64,000 nucleotides of DNA from Alphaproteobacteria bacterium (GTDB taxonomy: Bacteria > Pseudomonadota > Alphaproteobacteria > Acetobacterales > Acetobacteraceae). The DNA lies in assembly GCA_017307285.1 (NCBI GenBank), contig JAFKFI010000057.1:26745-90744 (forward strand). The letters are read 5' to 3'. The notes under the pieces were generated by a model. That model searched no databases. It saw only the letters and a program-made list of their open reading frames with translations, and was not told where the DNA came from. The translations under genes were made by a program, and so were the position numbers. Positions within the stretch are counted from its first letter, which is position 1; each line of letters opens with the position of its first letter. Positions 42,904-51,346 of the stretch are shown in pieces.

Positions 42904-44271
42904 ATGACCGCGCTGATCTCACCAGATTCGTTCCACCGGCTCGTCAAACACGCGATCGATAGCGGCACGGCCGCGAGCGTTGCGGAGGCCGAGGCCTTGT
43001 TCCGCGGCTACCGACTCGCCGTAGAGATCGATGCATCCGCCGCTCAGGACCCGGTCCACCAGGCCGCGCTCCTGACGACCGTCGCCCTGGGCCGCCGCGT
43101 CTTTCTGGGCGGCGTGATGGTTACTGGCGCGCTCGATGCGCCGCTGGCCCTGTCGATGCCGCTCGGGCGAACGCTCGCCGAGGCGGTTGTCGCGCTCGGC
43201 GGCGCCTTGGAGCTCCGCGGAGACCAGAGCCCTATGATCATCATCGGGGGCGGGCCTGCGCCTCGCCGAGACGGCTTCTGCGTGCGCACCGCGGCCAGCG
43301 GCTGGCGGGGTGGGATTCTGCCGATCCACTCCGATCTTCAGCCCGTCGCCGGCGCAGCCATGCCGCTGAGCGGCATGCTGGCGGCCGCCTTGGCCGTCAA
43401 CGAAGCCTATCTCCATGTGAGCGGCGGCATGCCGGCGGCGGGCCGCCGGGTTGTCGGGTTCTCGCTCTGGCGCCCCAGCCCCGACGCGGACTGGCTCGAG
43501 GCGGATGCGAGCGAGCCGGCGCTGACCTACTTGCCCTCCCGGCTCTGGCTGATTGGGTTGGGGCATCTTGGCCAAGCCTATCTCTGGGGACTCGGGCTTC
43601 TCCCATACCGGGACCCTGCCGAGCTTTTGCTGGTGCTGCAGGACGTCGACCTCATCACCGCCTCGACGGAGAGCACCTCGATCCTCAGCGAAAGCGACAT
43701 GATCGGGCAGCGGAAGACGCGTGCGATGGCGGCGTGGGCGGAGCGCCGCGGCTTCACGACGTCCATTCAGGAGCGGCTGTTCGCGGCCGACTTCAAGCGC
43801 CAGCCCGACGAGCCGGCGATCGCCCTATGCGGCCTCGACAACGCGGCGGGGCGCCGCGCCCTCGACCAGGTGGGGTTTGATCTCGTCGTCGAGGCGGGCT
43901 TGGGCCGCGGCCATCGCGACTTCCGCACCATGCGCCTTCACCTGCTGCCCGGGCGGCGGCCGGCGGCGGATATCTGGAAGGCAGCCGCAGGCGGCGAAAA
44001 GGTCGAGGCGCGGCCGGCCTATGCCAAGCTGGTCGCCGAAGGAGTCCTCGACCGGTGCGGGATGACGCTGCTGGCGGGCAAGGCGGTGGGGGCGCCGTTC
44101 GTCGGATCGGTAGCGGCCTGCCTGGCGCTGTCGGAGGTGCTTCGCCTACTGCATGGCGGCCAGCTCCATGGGCTGATCGATCTCGACCTTCTGAGCCCAG
44201 AGCAGCGCACGGTGTCGCGCCATCCCGGCGACTTCAGCCGCTTCAATCCCGGGTTCTCAATGGCCGGGTGA
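42904..44271 (+). CDS. E1-like ThiF-family activating enzyme
   Basis: This 455-aa protein has an N-terminal domain of about 210 residues (perhaps an inactive adenylation domain, as in dimer-forming E1 enzymes) and a C-terminal ThiF/MoeB/E1 domain. The nucleotide loop is WLIGLGHLGQAYL, followed by LQDVDLITASTEST, an IGQRKTRAMA segment with the expected Lys, and CGLDNAAGRRAL. Cys385 in LDRCGMTLLAGK is the candidate thioester cysteine. It would activate the tandem ubiquitin-like protein and pass it to the E2-like protein. The gene is last in the four-gene set. Confidence 0.8.
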   Translation: MTALISPDSFHRLVKHAIDSGTAASVAEAEALFRGYRLAVEIDASAAQDPVHQAALLTTVALGRRVFLGGVMVTGALDAPLALSMPLGRTLAEAVVALGGALELRGDQSPMIIIGGGPAPRRDGFCVRTAASGWRGGILPIHSDLQPVAGAAMPLSGMLAAALAVNEAYLHVSGGMPAAGRRVVGFSLWRPSPDADWLEADASEPALTYLPSRLWLIGLGHLGQAYLWGLGLLPYRDPAELLLVLQDVDLITASTESTSILSESDMIGQRKTRAMAAWAERRGFTTSIQERLFAADFKRQPDEPAIALCGLDNAAGRRALDQVGFDLVVEAGLGRGHRDFRTMRLHLLPGRRPAADIWKAAAGGEKVEARPAYAKLVAEGVLDRCGMTLLAGKAVGAPFVGSVAACLALSEVLRLLHGGQLHGLIDLDLLSPEQRTVSRHPGDFSRFNPGFSMAG

Positions 44272-44445
44272 TCGCGTCCGGTCGCGTGGCTTTGGTGATG
44301 TCCGTACTTCTTGTGAGAGATCAGTTGGTGCCCGCCCCAGCCGAGATGTCGCCAAGCAATCGAGGCCGCAGGCGAAGAGCCGACATGCAGGAGGCGGCCA
44401 AAAAGCTGAAGTTCTTGGAAATACGGCATTCCGCTTTATTCGGCG

Positions 44446-44485
44446 CCTGGCGATTATGTTTCATGGGCGGCGGTGATCGCCAGGC
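44446..44485. terminator. Inverted repeat after the E1-like gene
   Basis: GCCTGGCGAT (44446-44455) and ATCGCCAGGC (44476-44485) are perfect ten-base arms with a 20-base spacer. The site lies in the 271-base gap between the E1-like and AddB-like genes. No T run follows on the plus strand, so termination is uncertain; it could equally be an operator before the AddB-like gene. The rest of the gap, 44272-44542, shows no gene. Confidence 0.4.
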
Positions 44486-44542
44486 TTCGATCTGGCGGTT
44501 GCGCACGACAAAGTGGGAATGGAGAGGGGAGACCGGGGGACG

Positions 44543-47200
44543 ATGAATCGTCGGACCGTCATCGTAGAGGGGCCGCTCGCCTTTCGCATGAGGCGGATCG
44601 CCGCCGCGCGCCGGGCGGAAGCCGGCGTGCAGATCATGACCTTGCCGCAGCTTGCGGCGCGGCTCGCCGGCGGCTTCACGCGCCCGGCCCGATCCGAGGA
44701 CCTTGAGCCGGCGATCCGGTCGGCGCTCGAGGCCGGCGGTTTCGCCGAACTCGAAAGCATCCGAAACCTGCCCGGCATGACGCGATCTGTTGCCTGGACA
44801 TTGACCCGGCTATGGAACGCCGACTTCGCGTTGGCCGACCGCGCCCATCAGAGCGCGCGGCTCCAAGATCTCATGACGATCGAGGCGCGCGTGCGCGCGA
44901 GCCTGCCGGCGGGCGTCCTGTCGCCACGCGATCTGCGTGATGCCGCCTTGCAGCGCGTGACGCACGCGCCAGCGGTCCTGGGCGCGGTCGAGCTTGATCG
45001 GGTCGTGCGCGTCGCCTCGGTTTGGCGACCGCTGCTCCTTGCCCTCGCGCCGCAAGTGCCACTCGGCTGGCGCAATCATGGCGATCCCAACGCCGCATGG
45101 TTCACCGGCGAGCTTGCCTCCGATGCGCGGCCTACACCGGCGTCGCCCGAGATCGTCTCCTGCGCCTCACCGCGGGCCGAGGCCGTCGAGGCCCTGCGGT
45201 GGATCCGCGAGCTCATGGCGTCGGGCCGCGCCCGGCCAGACGAGATCGCGGTCTGCGCCACGGCGACCGAGGATTGGGATGACCACATGCTGGTGCTGGC
45301 GGCCGACGCCGGTCTGCCGCTGCATTTTTCGCACGGCGTACCGGCGCTGGCGTCGTGGGAAGGCCAGGTCTGCGGCGCATTGGCCGACGTCCTGCTCAAC
45401 GGCTTGAGCCAGGATCGTGTCCGCCGGCTCTTCGGCCATGCCGCCGGACGCAGCCGCGGCCTCGATGCCCTGCCTGCGAGCTGGGCACAGGGCCTGCGGC
45501 CTGGCGCTGCGCTCTTCGAGCTCGAACAGTGGCGGCGCGCCCTCGACGAAGCCCACGCTCAGCGCACCGATGGTGTCGACGTGCGGCCGCTGCTCATCCC
45601 AGTCCTCGAGGTGCTTGCCAGAGGAGCCGGCGCCGCAGATGCGGCCGGTGGGTTGCTACTTGGGGGCGCCGCACGGGCGCTCTGGGGCGAGGCGCTGCGC
45701 CGCGCGCCGCCGGAAGCGCTCGAATTCTCGCTGCAGGAGCTTCGTTTTCCCGATGGGCGTGACGCGGGCGCCTGCGCGGTCTGGTGTCCGGCGAGTCATC
45801 TCGCAGCGGCCCCGCGTCGCTTCGTCCGTCTGCTCGGCCTGACGACGCGATCATGGCCACGGCGGTCCGGCGAAGATCCGTTGGTGCCGAGCCACATCCT
45901 GTCGCGCGAGGCCCTCGATTCCGACTCCATCACCGAACAGGACCGCCGGGCTTATGCAATCATCACCGCGCAGGCCGACGGCGCTCTCGTGCTCTCGCGG
46001 AGTCGCCGCAACGCTCAAGGCGGGCTGCAGGCGCCCAGTCCGCTTGTGCCGCATGGCCCGCGCACCACGGCGTTGAAACGCGCGCGCATCCCGAGCCATG
46101 CCTTCAGCGAAGCTGATCGCCTGCTCGCGCGGCCCGAAGAAGCGGCGAGATCGCCCTTGCTGCTCGCGGCTGACGCCTGCTGGCGCAACCGCCGAAGCCC
46201 TGGGGTCACCACTCATGACGGCCGCGTGCGCGAGGATCATCCCGTCATCGCGCGCGCCATCGCGCAGGTGCAGTCCGCGACCTCGCTTCGTCTCATGCTG
46301 CGCGACCCGCTTGCCTTCGTCTGGCGCTACGCCTTGGGCTGGCGGTCGCTGGTCGAAGACGAACAGCCCTTGTCGCTCGACCCTCGCGCCTTCGGCGAGC
46401 TCGTTCATGAGATGCTGAAGCGCACGGTCGACGCGCTCGAACCCGATCCGGGCTATGTGCGCGCGGCCCGCCAGGAGATCGAGAACGCCCTCGATGCGGC
46501 ATCCGCCGCCATCGCAGCGCAGTGGCCGGTCGAGCGTTCGACGCCGCCCCTCCTCTTGTGGCGCCACACGCTCGCGGCCGCGCGCGATCTGGCGCTGAAG
46601 GCACTGACGCTCGACGAGGCGTTTCAGCCGGTCACACGCAGCTGGACCGAACTGGCGTTCGGCCGCGAGGACGATGGAGCGACCCCAGCCGGGGATCTGC
46701 TGTGGCCGCCGACAGGCCAGGTGATCATTCCCGGCGCCGGGTTGCGCATTCGCGGAAGCATCGATCGGGTGGATTTCAACAGCGCGCACAACGGCGTTCG
46801 CGTCTCCGACTACAAGACCGGCGCTGAACCCGCGAAGGCCAGCGAGATCGTGCTCGGGCGCGGCGCCGAGCTGCAGCGCGTGCTCTACGCCCTGGCCGCC
46901 CGCCAGCTCGTGCAGGACAATCCCCGGGTCATTGCGCGCCTGGTCTTCCTCGGGACCGATCGACCCCGACCCTACAATCTTCCTGATGTCGATCAGGCGA
47001 TCTCCGATATCGGCGCGCATCTCAGCGCGGCCGTCGATCTCTTGCGTCGCGGCGTGGCCTTGCCCGGTCCCGACGCGCGCGAGGACTGGAACGATTTCGC
47101 CTTGGCGCTGCCGGCGGCGCCGGCGGTTTATTTCCAGAGCAAACAAGCAGCGTTGGGCCGCGCCTTCGGCGACTTCGCCAGGATCTGGAGCGTGCGATGA
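44543..47200 (+). CDS. AddB-like PD-(D/E)XK nuclease
   Basis: This 885-aa protein resembles AddB/RexB. It begins NRRTVIVEGPLAFRMRRIAA, has a long inactive helicase-like middle, and ends with a RecB-type nuclease: GLRIRGSIDRVDF, then VRVSDYKTGAEPAKASE and the Gln-Leu-Tyr-like AELQRVLYALAARQL. The iron-sulfur cysteine normally found before the nuclease domain (CP-FF) is absent from LMLRDPLAFVWRYALGW. The start at 44543 has ggggga upstream. It overlaps the AddA-like gene by four bases, as in addBA operons, but is plasmid-type rather than the housekeeping copy. Confidence 0.8.
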   Translation: MNRRTVIVEGPLAFRMRRIAAARRAEAGVQIMTLPQLAARLAGGFTRPARSEDLEPAIRSALEAGGFAELESIRNLPGMTRSVAWTLTRLWNADFALADRAHQSARLQDLMTIEARVRASLPAGVLSPRDLRDAALQRVTHAPAVLGAVELDRVVRVASVWRPLLLALAPQVPLGWRNHGDPNAAWFTGELASDARPTPASPEIVSCASPRAEAVEALRWIRELMASGRARPDEIAVCATATEDWDDHMLVLAADAGLPLHFSHGVPALASWEGQVCGALADVLLNGLSQDRVRRLFGHAAGRSRGLDALPASWAQGLRPGAALFELEQWRRALDEAHAQRTDGVDVRPLLIPVLEVLARGAGAADAAGGLLLGGAARALWGEALRRAPPEALEFSLQELRFPDGRDAGACAVWCPASHLAAAPRRFVRLLGLTTRSWPRRSGEDPLVPSHILSREALDSDSITEQDRRAYAIITAQADGALVLSRSRRNAQGGLQAPSPLVPHGPRTTALKRARIPSHAFSEADRLLARPEEAARSPLLLAADACWRNRRSPGVTTHDGRVREDHPVIARAIAQVQSATSLRLMLRDPLAFVWRYALGWRSLVEDEQPLSLDPRAFGELVHEMLKRTVDALEPDPGYVRAARQEIENALDAASAAIAAQWPVERSTPPLLLWRHTLAAARDLALKALTLDEAFQPVTRSWTELAFGREDDGATPAGDLLWPPTGQVIIPGAGLRIRGSIDRVDFNSAHNGVRVSDYKTGAEPAKASEIVLGRGAELQRVLYALAARQLVQDNPRVIARLVFLGTDRPRPYNLPDVDQAISDIGAHLSAAVDLLRRGVALPGPDAREDWNDFALALPAAPAVYFQSKQAALGRAFGDFARIWSVR

Positions 47201-50200
47201 CGAGGCTCGCCGACGAATCCGCGCGTCTGAGGGCGCTCACAGAACTCGATCTGACGCTGCTGGTGGAGGCGGCGGCGGGCACCGGCAAGACCGCACTCAT
47301 GGCCGGGCGCTTGACGATGTTGTTGATGAGCGGTGCCGAACCGCGCTCGATCGCCGCCATCACCTTCACGGAGCTGGCAGCGAGCGCGCTCGGTGCGCGC
47401 GTCCACCGCTATGTCGACGATCTGCTCGCGGGCCGTATTCCGAAACCGCTGCGGGAGGCTCTGCCCGACGGGCCGACCGAAGCGCAGCGGGGCGCCCTTT
47501 CCAAGGCGGCGGGCAAGCTCGATGAGCTCACCGCCACGACCATCCACGCGTTTTGCCAGACCATCATCTGCAGCTACGCGGTGGAAGCCGATATCGATCC
47601 TGGCGCGCGCATCCTCGATGCGACGCAGGCCGAAGCCGCGTTCGAGGCCGTGTTCGAGCAATGGTTCAGAAGACGGCTGAACGGACCGGCGCGGGCCGAC
47701 GATCCGATCGCCTCCCTGTCGCAGTACGATCCGCATCACGTGGCCGCCACCTTGCGAAACCTTGCGCGGTTTCGCTTGAAGCATCGCGGCGCGCGGGTGC
47801 CCGCGGCAGATCTCACTGGCCGGTCGGACATCGATCTCGTCGAGGCCGTCGCTGATTTCCGCCGCTGGATTTCGGCGCAGCCTGTCGAGCCCAAGACGCT
47901 CGACCTGGTCGGACAGCTCGAGACGCTGGCCGGTCACTTCGCCGGCAGCTTCGCGACGGCGCCTGTTTTCGACATGCTCTGGCGGCTCGCTCATCCAGCG
48001 CGCCTGTCTTGCATGCGGCGCTACACGTTCGATCTGCTGACCCCAAGGACAAAGACGGCATGGGATAATGCCGCCGGCAAGGATCGCGGCGCCGAGCTCA
48101 ACGCCGAGGCCGGCCGCTACTTTGCGCGGGTGGATCACTGCTACCGCGTCATCCTCGGCCGTGTCGCGACCGCGCTGGTCTCCAAATTGTCCGATGAGCT
48201 CGATGAGGTGCTCGCCGACTACGCCGCTTTCAAACGCGCCGCCGCCGTTCTCGACTTCGACGATCTTTTGGAGAGGGCGCACGCGCTCGTGCGCGGGCAC
48301 GATGCGGTCCGTCGCACGCTGGGGCAGCGTTATCGCCACATCTTCGTCGACGAATTCCAGGATACCGACCCGATCCAGGCGGAGATCCTGTTTCGCATCG
48401 CCGCTGACGACAGCCCGCCGCGGTGGCAGGACAGCCGCCTGCGCGCTGGCGCTCTCTTCATGGTCGGCGATCCCAAACAGGCGATCTACCGCTTCCGGGG
48501 CGCCGACGTCGGCTCGTACGCGGAGGCGCGGAGCGCGATCGCCCGGCGCTGGCCGAACAACATCGTCCAGATCATGGCGAACTTCCGCTCACGGCCGGGA
48601 ATCCTCAGCCACATCAACCGCTGTTTCGCAACGCCGCTTTCGGCCCAAAATCAGCCGGGCTACGTGGAGCTCGCGCCAACGCTCGATCCGCCCGATCACG
48701 ATCTGCCGTGCGCCGCCAAGATCACGATCGATCTGCCGCCGGATTCGCGGGCGGCGCAGATCCGCGACGCCGAAGCCGAAGCCGTCGCCGATCTCTGTGC
48801 GCGGCTGATCGGCAACGTGACGATCCGCGACGAAGACGGTGCGCTTGCGCCGCTCACACCGGGCGGCATCGCGCTGCTCGCCCCGACAGGCTCGGAGCTG
48901 TGGCGTTACGAGCGCGCGTTCGAAGACCGCGGGCTCCCGATCGCCTCCCAGGCCGGGAAAGGCCTGTTCCGCCGCCAGGAGGTGCAGGACCTGGTCGCGC
49001 TCGTACGCGTGCTGGCGGACGGCGGCGACACCTTGGCGTTCGGCGCCTTGATGCGCGGTCCGCTCATCGGGCTCAGCGAAGAGGAGTTGCTCGACATCAC
49101 CGCGGCATTGCCGCCGCTTGCAGATCGGCCCGACGCCATCCCCCGGTTCTCGCTCGCGACGGATCCCGATCACGTCGCTCATCCCGTCGCGCGGCGGGTC
49201 CTCACGGTTCTCCGGGACCTGCGCCGCCGGGCGCGGGCCACGACCCCCGCGCTGCTGCTCGCCGAAGCCATCGAGCGGCTGGCTGTGCGGCCGATCCTGA
49301 GCACGCGCGAAGGCGATCGTAGCGCGCGAGCAGCCGCCAACGTCGAGGCGCTGCTCGAACGGGCGCGGCCCTACAGCGTCAAAGGCATGAAGCGCTTCGC
49401 CAGCGACTTGAGCCGCGATTGGCGCGATGGCGCCGCCTACAGCGAAGGGCGCGTCGATGCCGACGGAGACGCCATCGAGATCATCACTATCCACAGCGCC
49501 AAGGGCCTCGAATGGCCGGTGGTGATCCCAATCAACACCGCAACCTTGCTCCGCTCCCGCGAGCCGTTTGTCCACCGGGCTGATGACGACACGCTGCATT
49601 GGGTGATTGGCGACGTCGTGCCGCCCGAACTGCGCGCGGCGCTCGAGACCGATGATGAAAGCCTGATGCGCGAACGCGAACGGCTCTGGTATGTGGCCTG
49701 TACGCGGGCCCGTGAACTGCTGATCGTGCCGGAATTGGCGCAGGCCGAGCAGAAGTCCTGGGCGCGCATCGTCGATCTGGGCCACGACGCGTTGCCGGAG
49801 CTGGACCTCTCCCGCATGACGCCGGCGCCGATGCCGACGATCGTCGATTCGCCGAATATGCAGACCGCGGAGCTGTTCGCCGCCGAGCGCGCGATCATCG
49901 ACGAAGCGACCGTTCCGCTGACCTGGGTCCGGCCGAGCGATCATGATCCGGATCGCCGAGAGGCGGTCGAGGCCATCACGCTCGATGCCGGCGATGCGCC
50001 CGAGGTCGATCTGCCTGTCGGCGCGGGACGCGTGCGCGGCCTTCTCCTGCACAAGCTGATGGAAGAGGTGCTGACTGGCGAGCTCGTCGAAGAGGTGGGC
50101 CGCTTTGCCAGCCGGGCCGGCGAGCTGCTGGCTGAGCTGGTCCTCGATCCCGACGACAGCGAGGGGCTTCCGGACGCCGATGAGATCGCGGCGACGGCCT

Positions 50201-50508
50201 GGCGCACGTTGCAGCTCCCCGACGTCGCGGCACTTCGCGGGCGCATGACGCCCGAGTGGCCGGTCTATGGGCTGCTCGAGGGTGGCTCGAAGCCAAGGGC
50301 GCTCGCTGGACGCATCGACGCCATTGCCTACGCCGGAGATCGCGCCGAGGTGGTCATCGACTGGAAGAGCGACGTCGATCCGTCGGATGCGGACATTCGC
50401 CTGCATGCTGGTCAGCTCGAAGACTATCTGCGGGCAACGGGCGCCCCACGCGGCACGCTGGTCTACATGACGCCAGGACTCGTGCGCTGGGTGGGCCGGA
50501 CGGGATGA
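47197..50508 (+). CDS. AddA-like UvrD helicase with PD-(D/E)XK nuclease
   Basis: This 1103-aa protein is a superfamily 1 helicase-nuclease. Walker A is VEAAAGTGKTALMAGR, Walker B HIFVDEFQDTDPIQ, followed by GDPKQAIYRFRGAD, IITIHSAKGLEWPVV and YVACTRARELLIV. The C-terminal nuclease has AGRIDAIAYAGDRAEVVIDWKSDVD and AGQLEDYLRATGA, with the Asp and Lys both intact. Together with the AddB-like partner it should unwind and degrade double-stranded DNA ends. It ends the plus-strand island that begins at 36451. Confidence 0.87.
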   Translation: MTRLADESARLRALTELDLTLLVEAAAGTGKTALMAGRLTMLLMSGAEPRSIAAITFTELAASALGARVHRYVDDLLAGRIPKPLREALPDGPTEAQRGALSKAAGKLDELTATTIHAFCQTIICSYAVEADIDPGARILDATQAEAAFEAVFEQWFRRRLNGPARADDPIASLSQYDPHHVAATLRNLARFRLKHRGARVPAADLTGRSDIDLVEAVADFRRWISAQPVEPKTLDLVGQLETLAGHFAGSFATAPVFDMLWRLAHPARLSCMRRYTFDLLTPRTKTAWDNAAGKDRGAELNAEAGRYFARVDHCYRVILGRVATALVSKLSDELDEVLADYAAFKRAAAVLDFDDLLERAHALVRGHDAVRRTLGQRYRHIFVDEFQDTDPIQAEILFRIAADDSPPRWQDSRLRAGALFMVGDPKQAIYRFRGADVGSYAEARSAIARRWPNNIVQIMANFRSRPGILSHINRCFATPLSAQNQPGYVELAPTLDPPDHDLPCAAKITIDLPPDSRAAQIRDAEAEAVADLCARLIGNVTIRDEDGALAPLTPGGIALLAPTGSELWRYERAFEDRGLPIASQAGKGLFRRQEVQDLVALVRVLADGGDTLAFGALMRGPLIGLSEEELLDITAALPPLADRPDAIPRFSLATDPDHVAHPVARRVLTVLRDLRRRARATTPALLLAEAIERLAVRPILSTREGDRSARAAANVEALLERARPYSVKGMKRFASDLSRDWRDGAAYSEGRVDADGDAIEIITIHSAKGLEWPVVIPINTATLLRSREPFVHRADDDTLHWVIGDVVPPELRAALETDDESLMRERERLWYVACTRARELLIVPELAQAEQKSWARIVDLGHDALPELDLSRMTPAPMPTIVDSPNMQTAELFAAERAIIDEATVPLTWVRPSDHDPDRREAVEAITLDAGDAPEVDLPVGAGRVRGLLLHKLMEEVLTGELVEEVGRFASRAGELLAELVLDPDDSEGLPDADEIAATAWRTLQLPDVAALRGRMTPEWPVYGLLEGGSKPRALAGRIDAIAYAGDRAEVVIDWKSDVDPSDADIRLHAGQLEDYLRATGAPRGTLVYMTPGLVRWVGRTG

Positions 50509-50582
50509 ACGGGAACCTCGAGGTCTGGAGCCGGAGGGGGGTCCGCATCGGGGCCGAACAGGCCATCGCCGGGAAGGAGAGA

Positions 50583-50654
50583 TGTCAGAAATTTGTAGGC
50601 ATTTTCCTGACAGCGTCGACTCCGCGGTCAGAAGTAGGTATACATTTTTCTGAC
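50583..50654. promoter_or_regulatory. Two palindromic operators before abiEi
   Basis: TGTCAG/CTGACA arms span 50583-50612 and GTCAGAA/TTCTGAC arms span 50627-50654. The two sites are imperfect copies of each other with centres 43 bases apart, about four helical turns. The second ends 14 bases before the AbiEi start. AbiEi antitoxins are known to bind paired inverted repeats and repress their own promoter, so these are the likely operators. The AT-rich core may hold the promoter. Confidence 0.7.
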
Positions 50655-50668
50655 AAGGGCGGGCGAGG

Positions 50669-51346
50669 ATGGATCTCAAATCCCAGATTCAAAAGCGGAT
50701 GGCTGCCCAGGCGCCGTTCGGCGTCTGGACGCCGACCGACTTTCTGGACATCGGCTCGCGCGACGCCATCGATCAGGCGCTGTCACGCATGACCAGCGCC
50801 GGAGAGATTCGTCGCATCACGCGCGGCCTTTACGATCTGCCTCGGCCCAACAGCCTGACAGGGAAGCCGACCAATCCCGATCCACGCCGGGTCATCGACG
50901 CGCTTGTGCGACGAGACCAGGCGCGCATGCTGGTCGACGGGCTGACAGCGGCCAACGACCTTGGGCTGACGGATGCAGTCCCGGCCAAGATCTCGGTCCA
51001 CACCGACGCGCGCCTGCGTCCGATCAAGTTGGGTGCCCAGACCATCACTTTCAAACCGACCGCGCCCAGCCGCCTGCACTGGGCGGGCCGTCCGGCGATG
51101 CGCGTCGTCCAGGCGCTGCAATGGCTGCGCGGTACGATCGACAGCGATCGCGATCGCATTCACCGCCGTCTCGCCGCGATCCTCGCCGATCCCGATCACG
51201 GCGCAGCCATCGTTGCGGACTTGCGCGAGGGGTTCACCAGCCTGCCGGACTGGATGCAGAACTTCCTGCGCCCCTTGCTCGACAAACCGCCGTCCTCCTC
51301 TTCCCGGGATAAACCGACCAAGCGACAGCCCGGGAGCCGCCGATGA
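50669..51346 (+). CDS. abiEi: AbiEi-like antitoxin/repressor (DUF6088)
   Basis: This 225-aa protein matches the DUF6088/AbiEi type: an N-terminal winged helix (VWTPTDFLDIGSRDAIDQAL, then SAGEIRRITRGLYDLPRP) and a conserved core with DALVRRDQARMLVDGLTAAN and THWAGRPAMRVVQAL-like residues. AbiEi is the antitoxin of a type IV toxin-antitoxin and phage-exclusion pair, neutralising AbiEii through expression control rather than stable complex. It overlaps abiEii by four bases. Confidence 0.85.
   Translation: MDLKSQIQKRMAAQAPFGVWTPTDFLDIGSRDAIDQALSRMTSAGEIRRITRGLYDLPRPNSLTGKPTNPDPRRVIDALVRRDQARMLVDGLTAANDLGLTDAVPAKISVHTDARLRPIKLGAQTITFKPTAPSRLHWAGRPAMRVVQALQWLRGTIDSDRDRIHRRLAAILADPDHGAAIVADLREGFTSLPDWMQNFLRPLLDKPPSSSSRDKPTKRQPGSRR

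Noticed and set aside
44272..44542. Promoter for the AddB-like gene (TTGGAA near 44417)
   Set aside because: The matching -10 is poor and the inverted repeat downstream would interrupt it, so I do not call a promoter.
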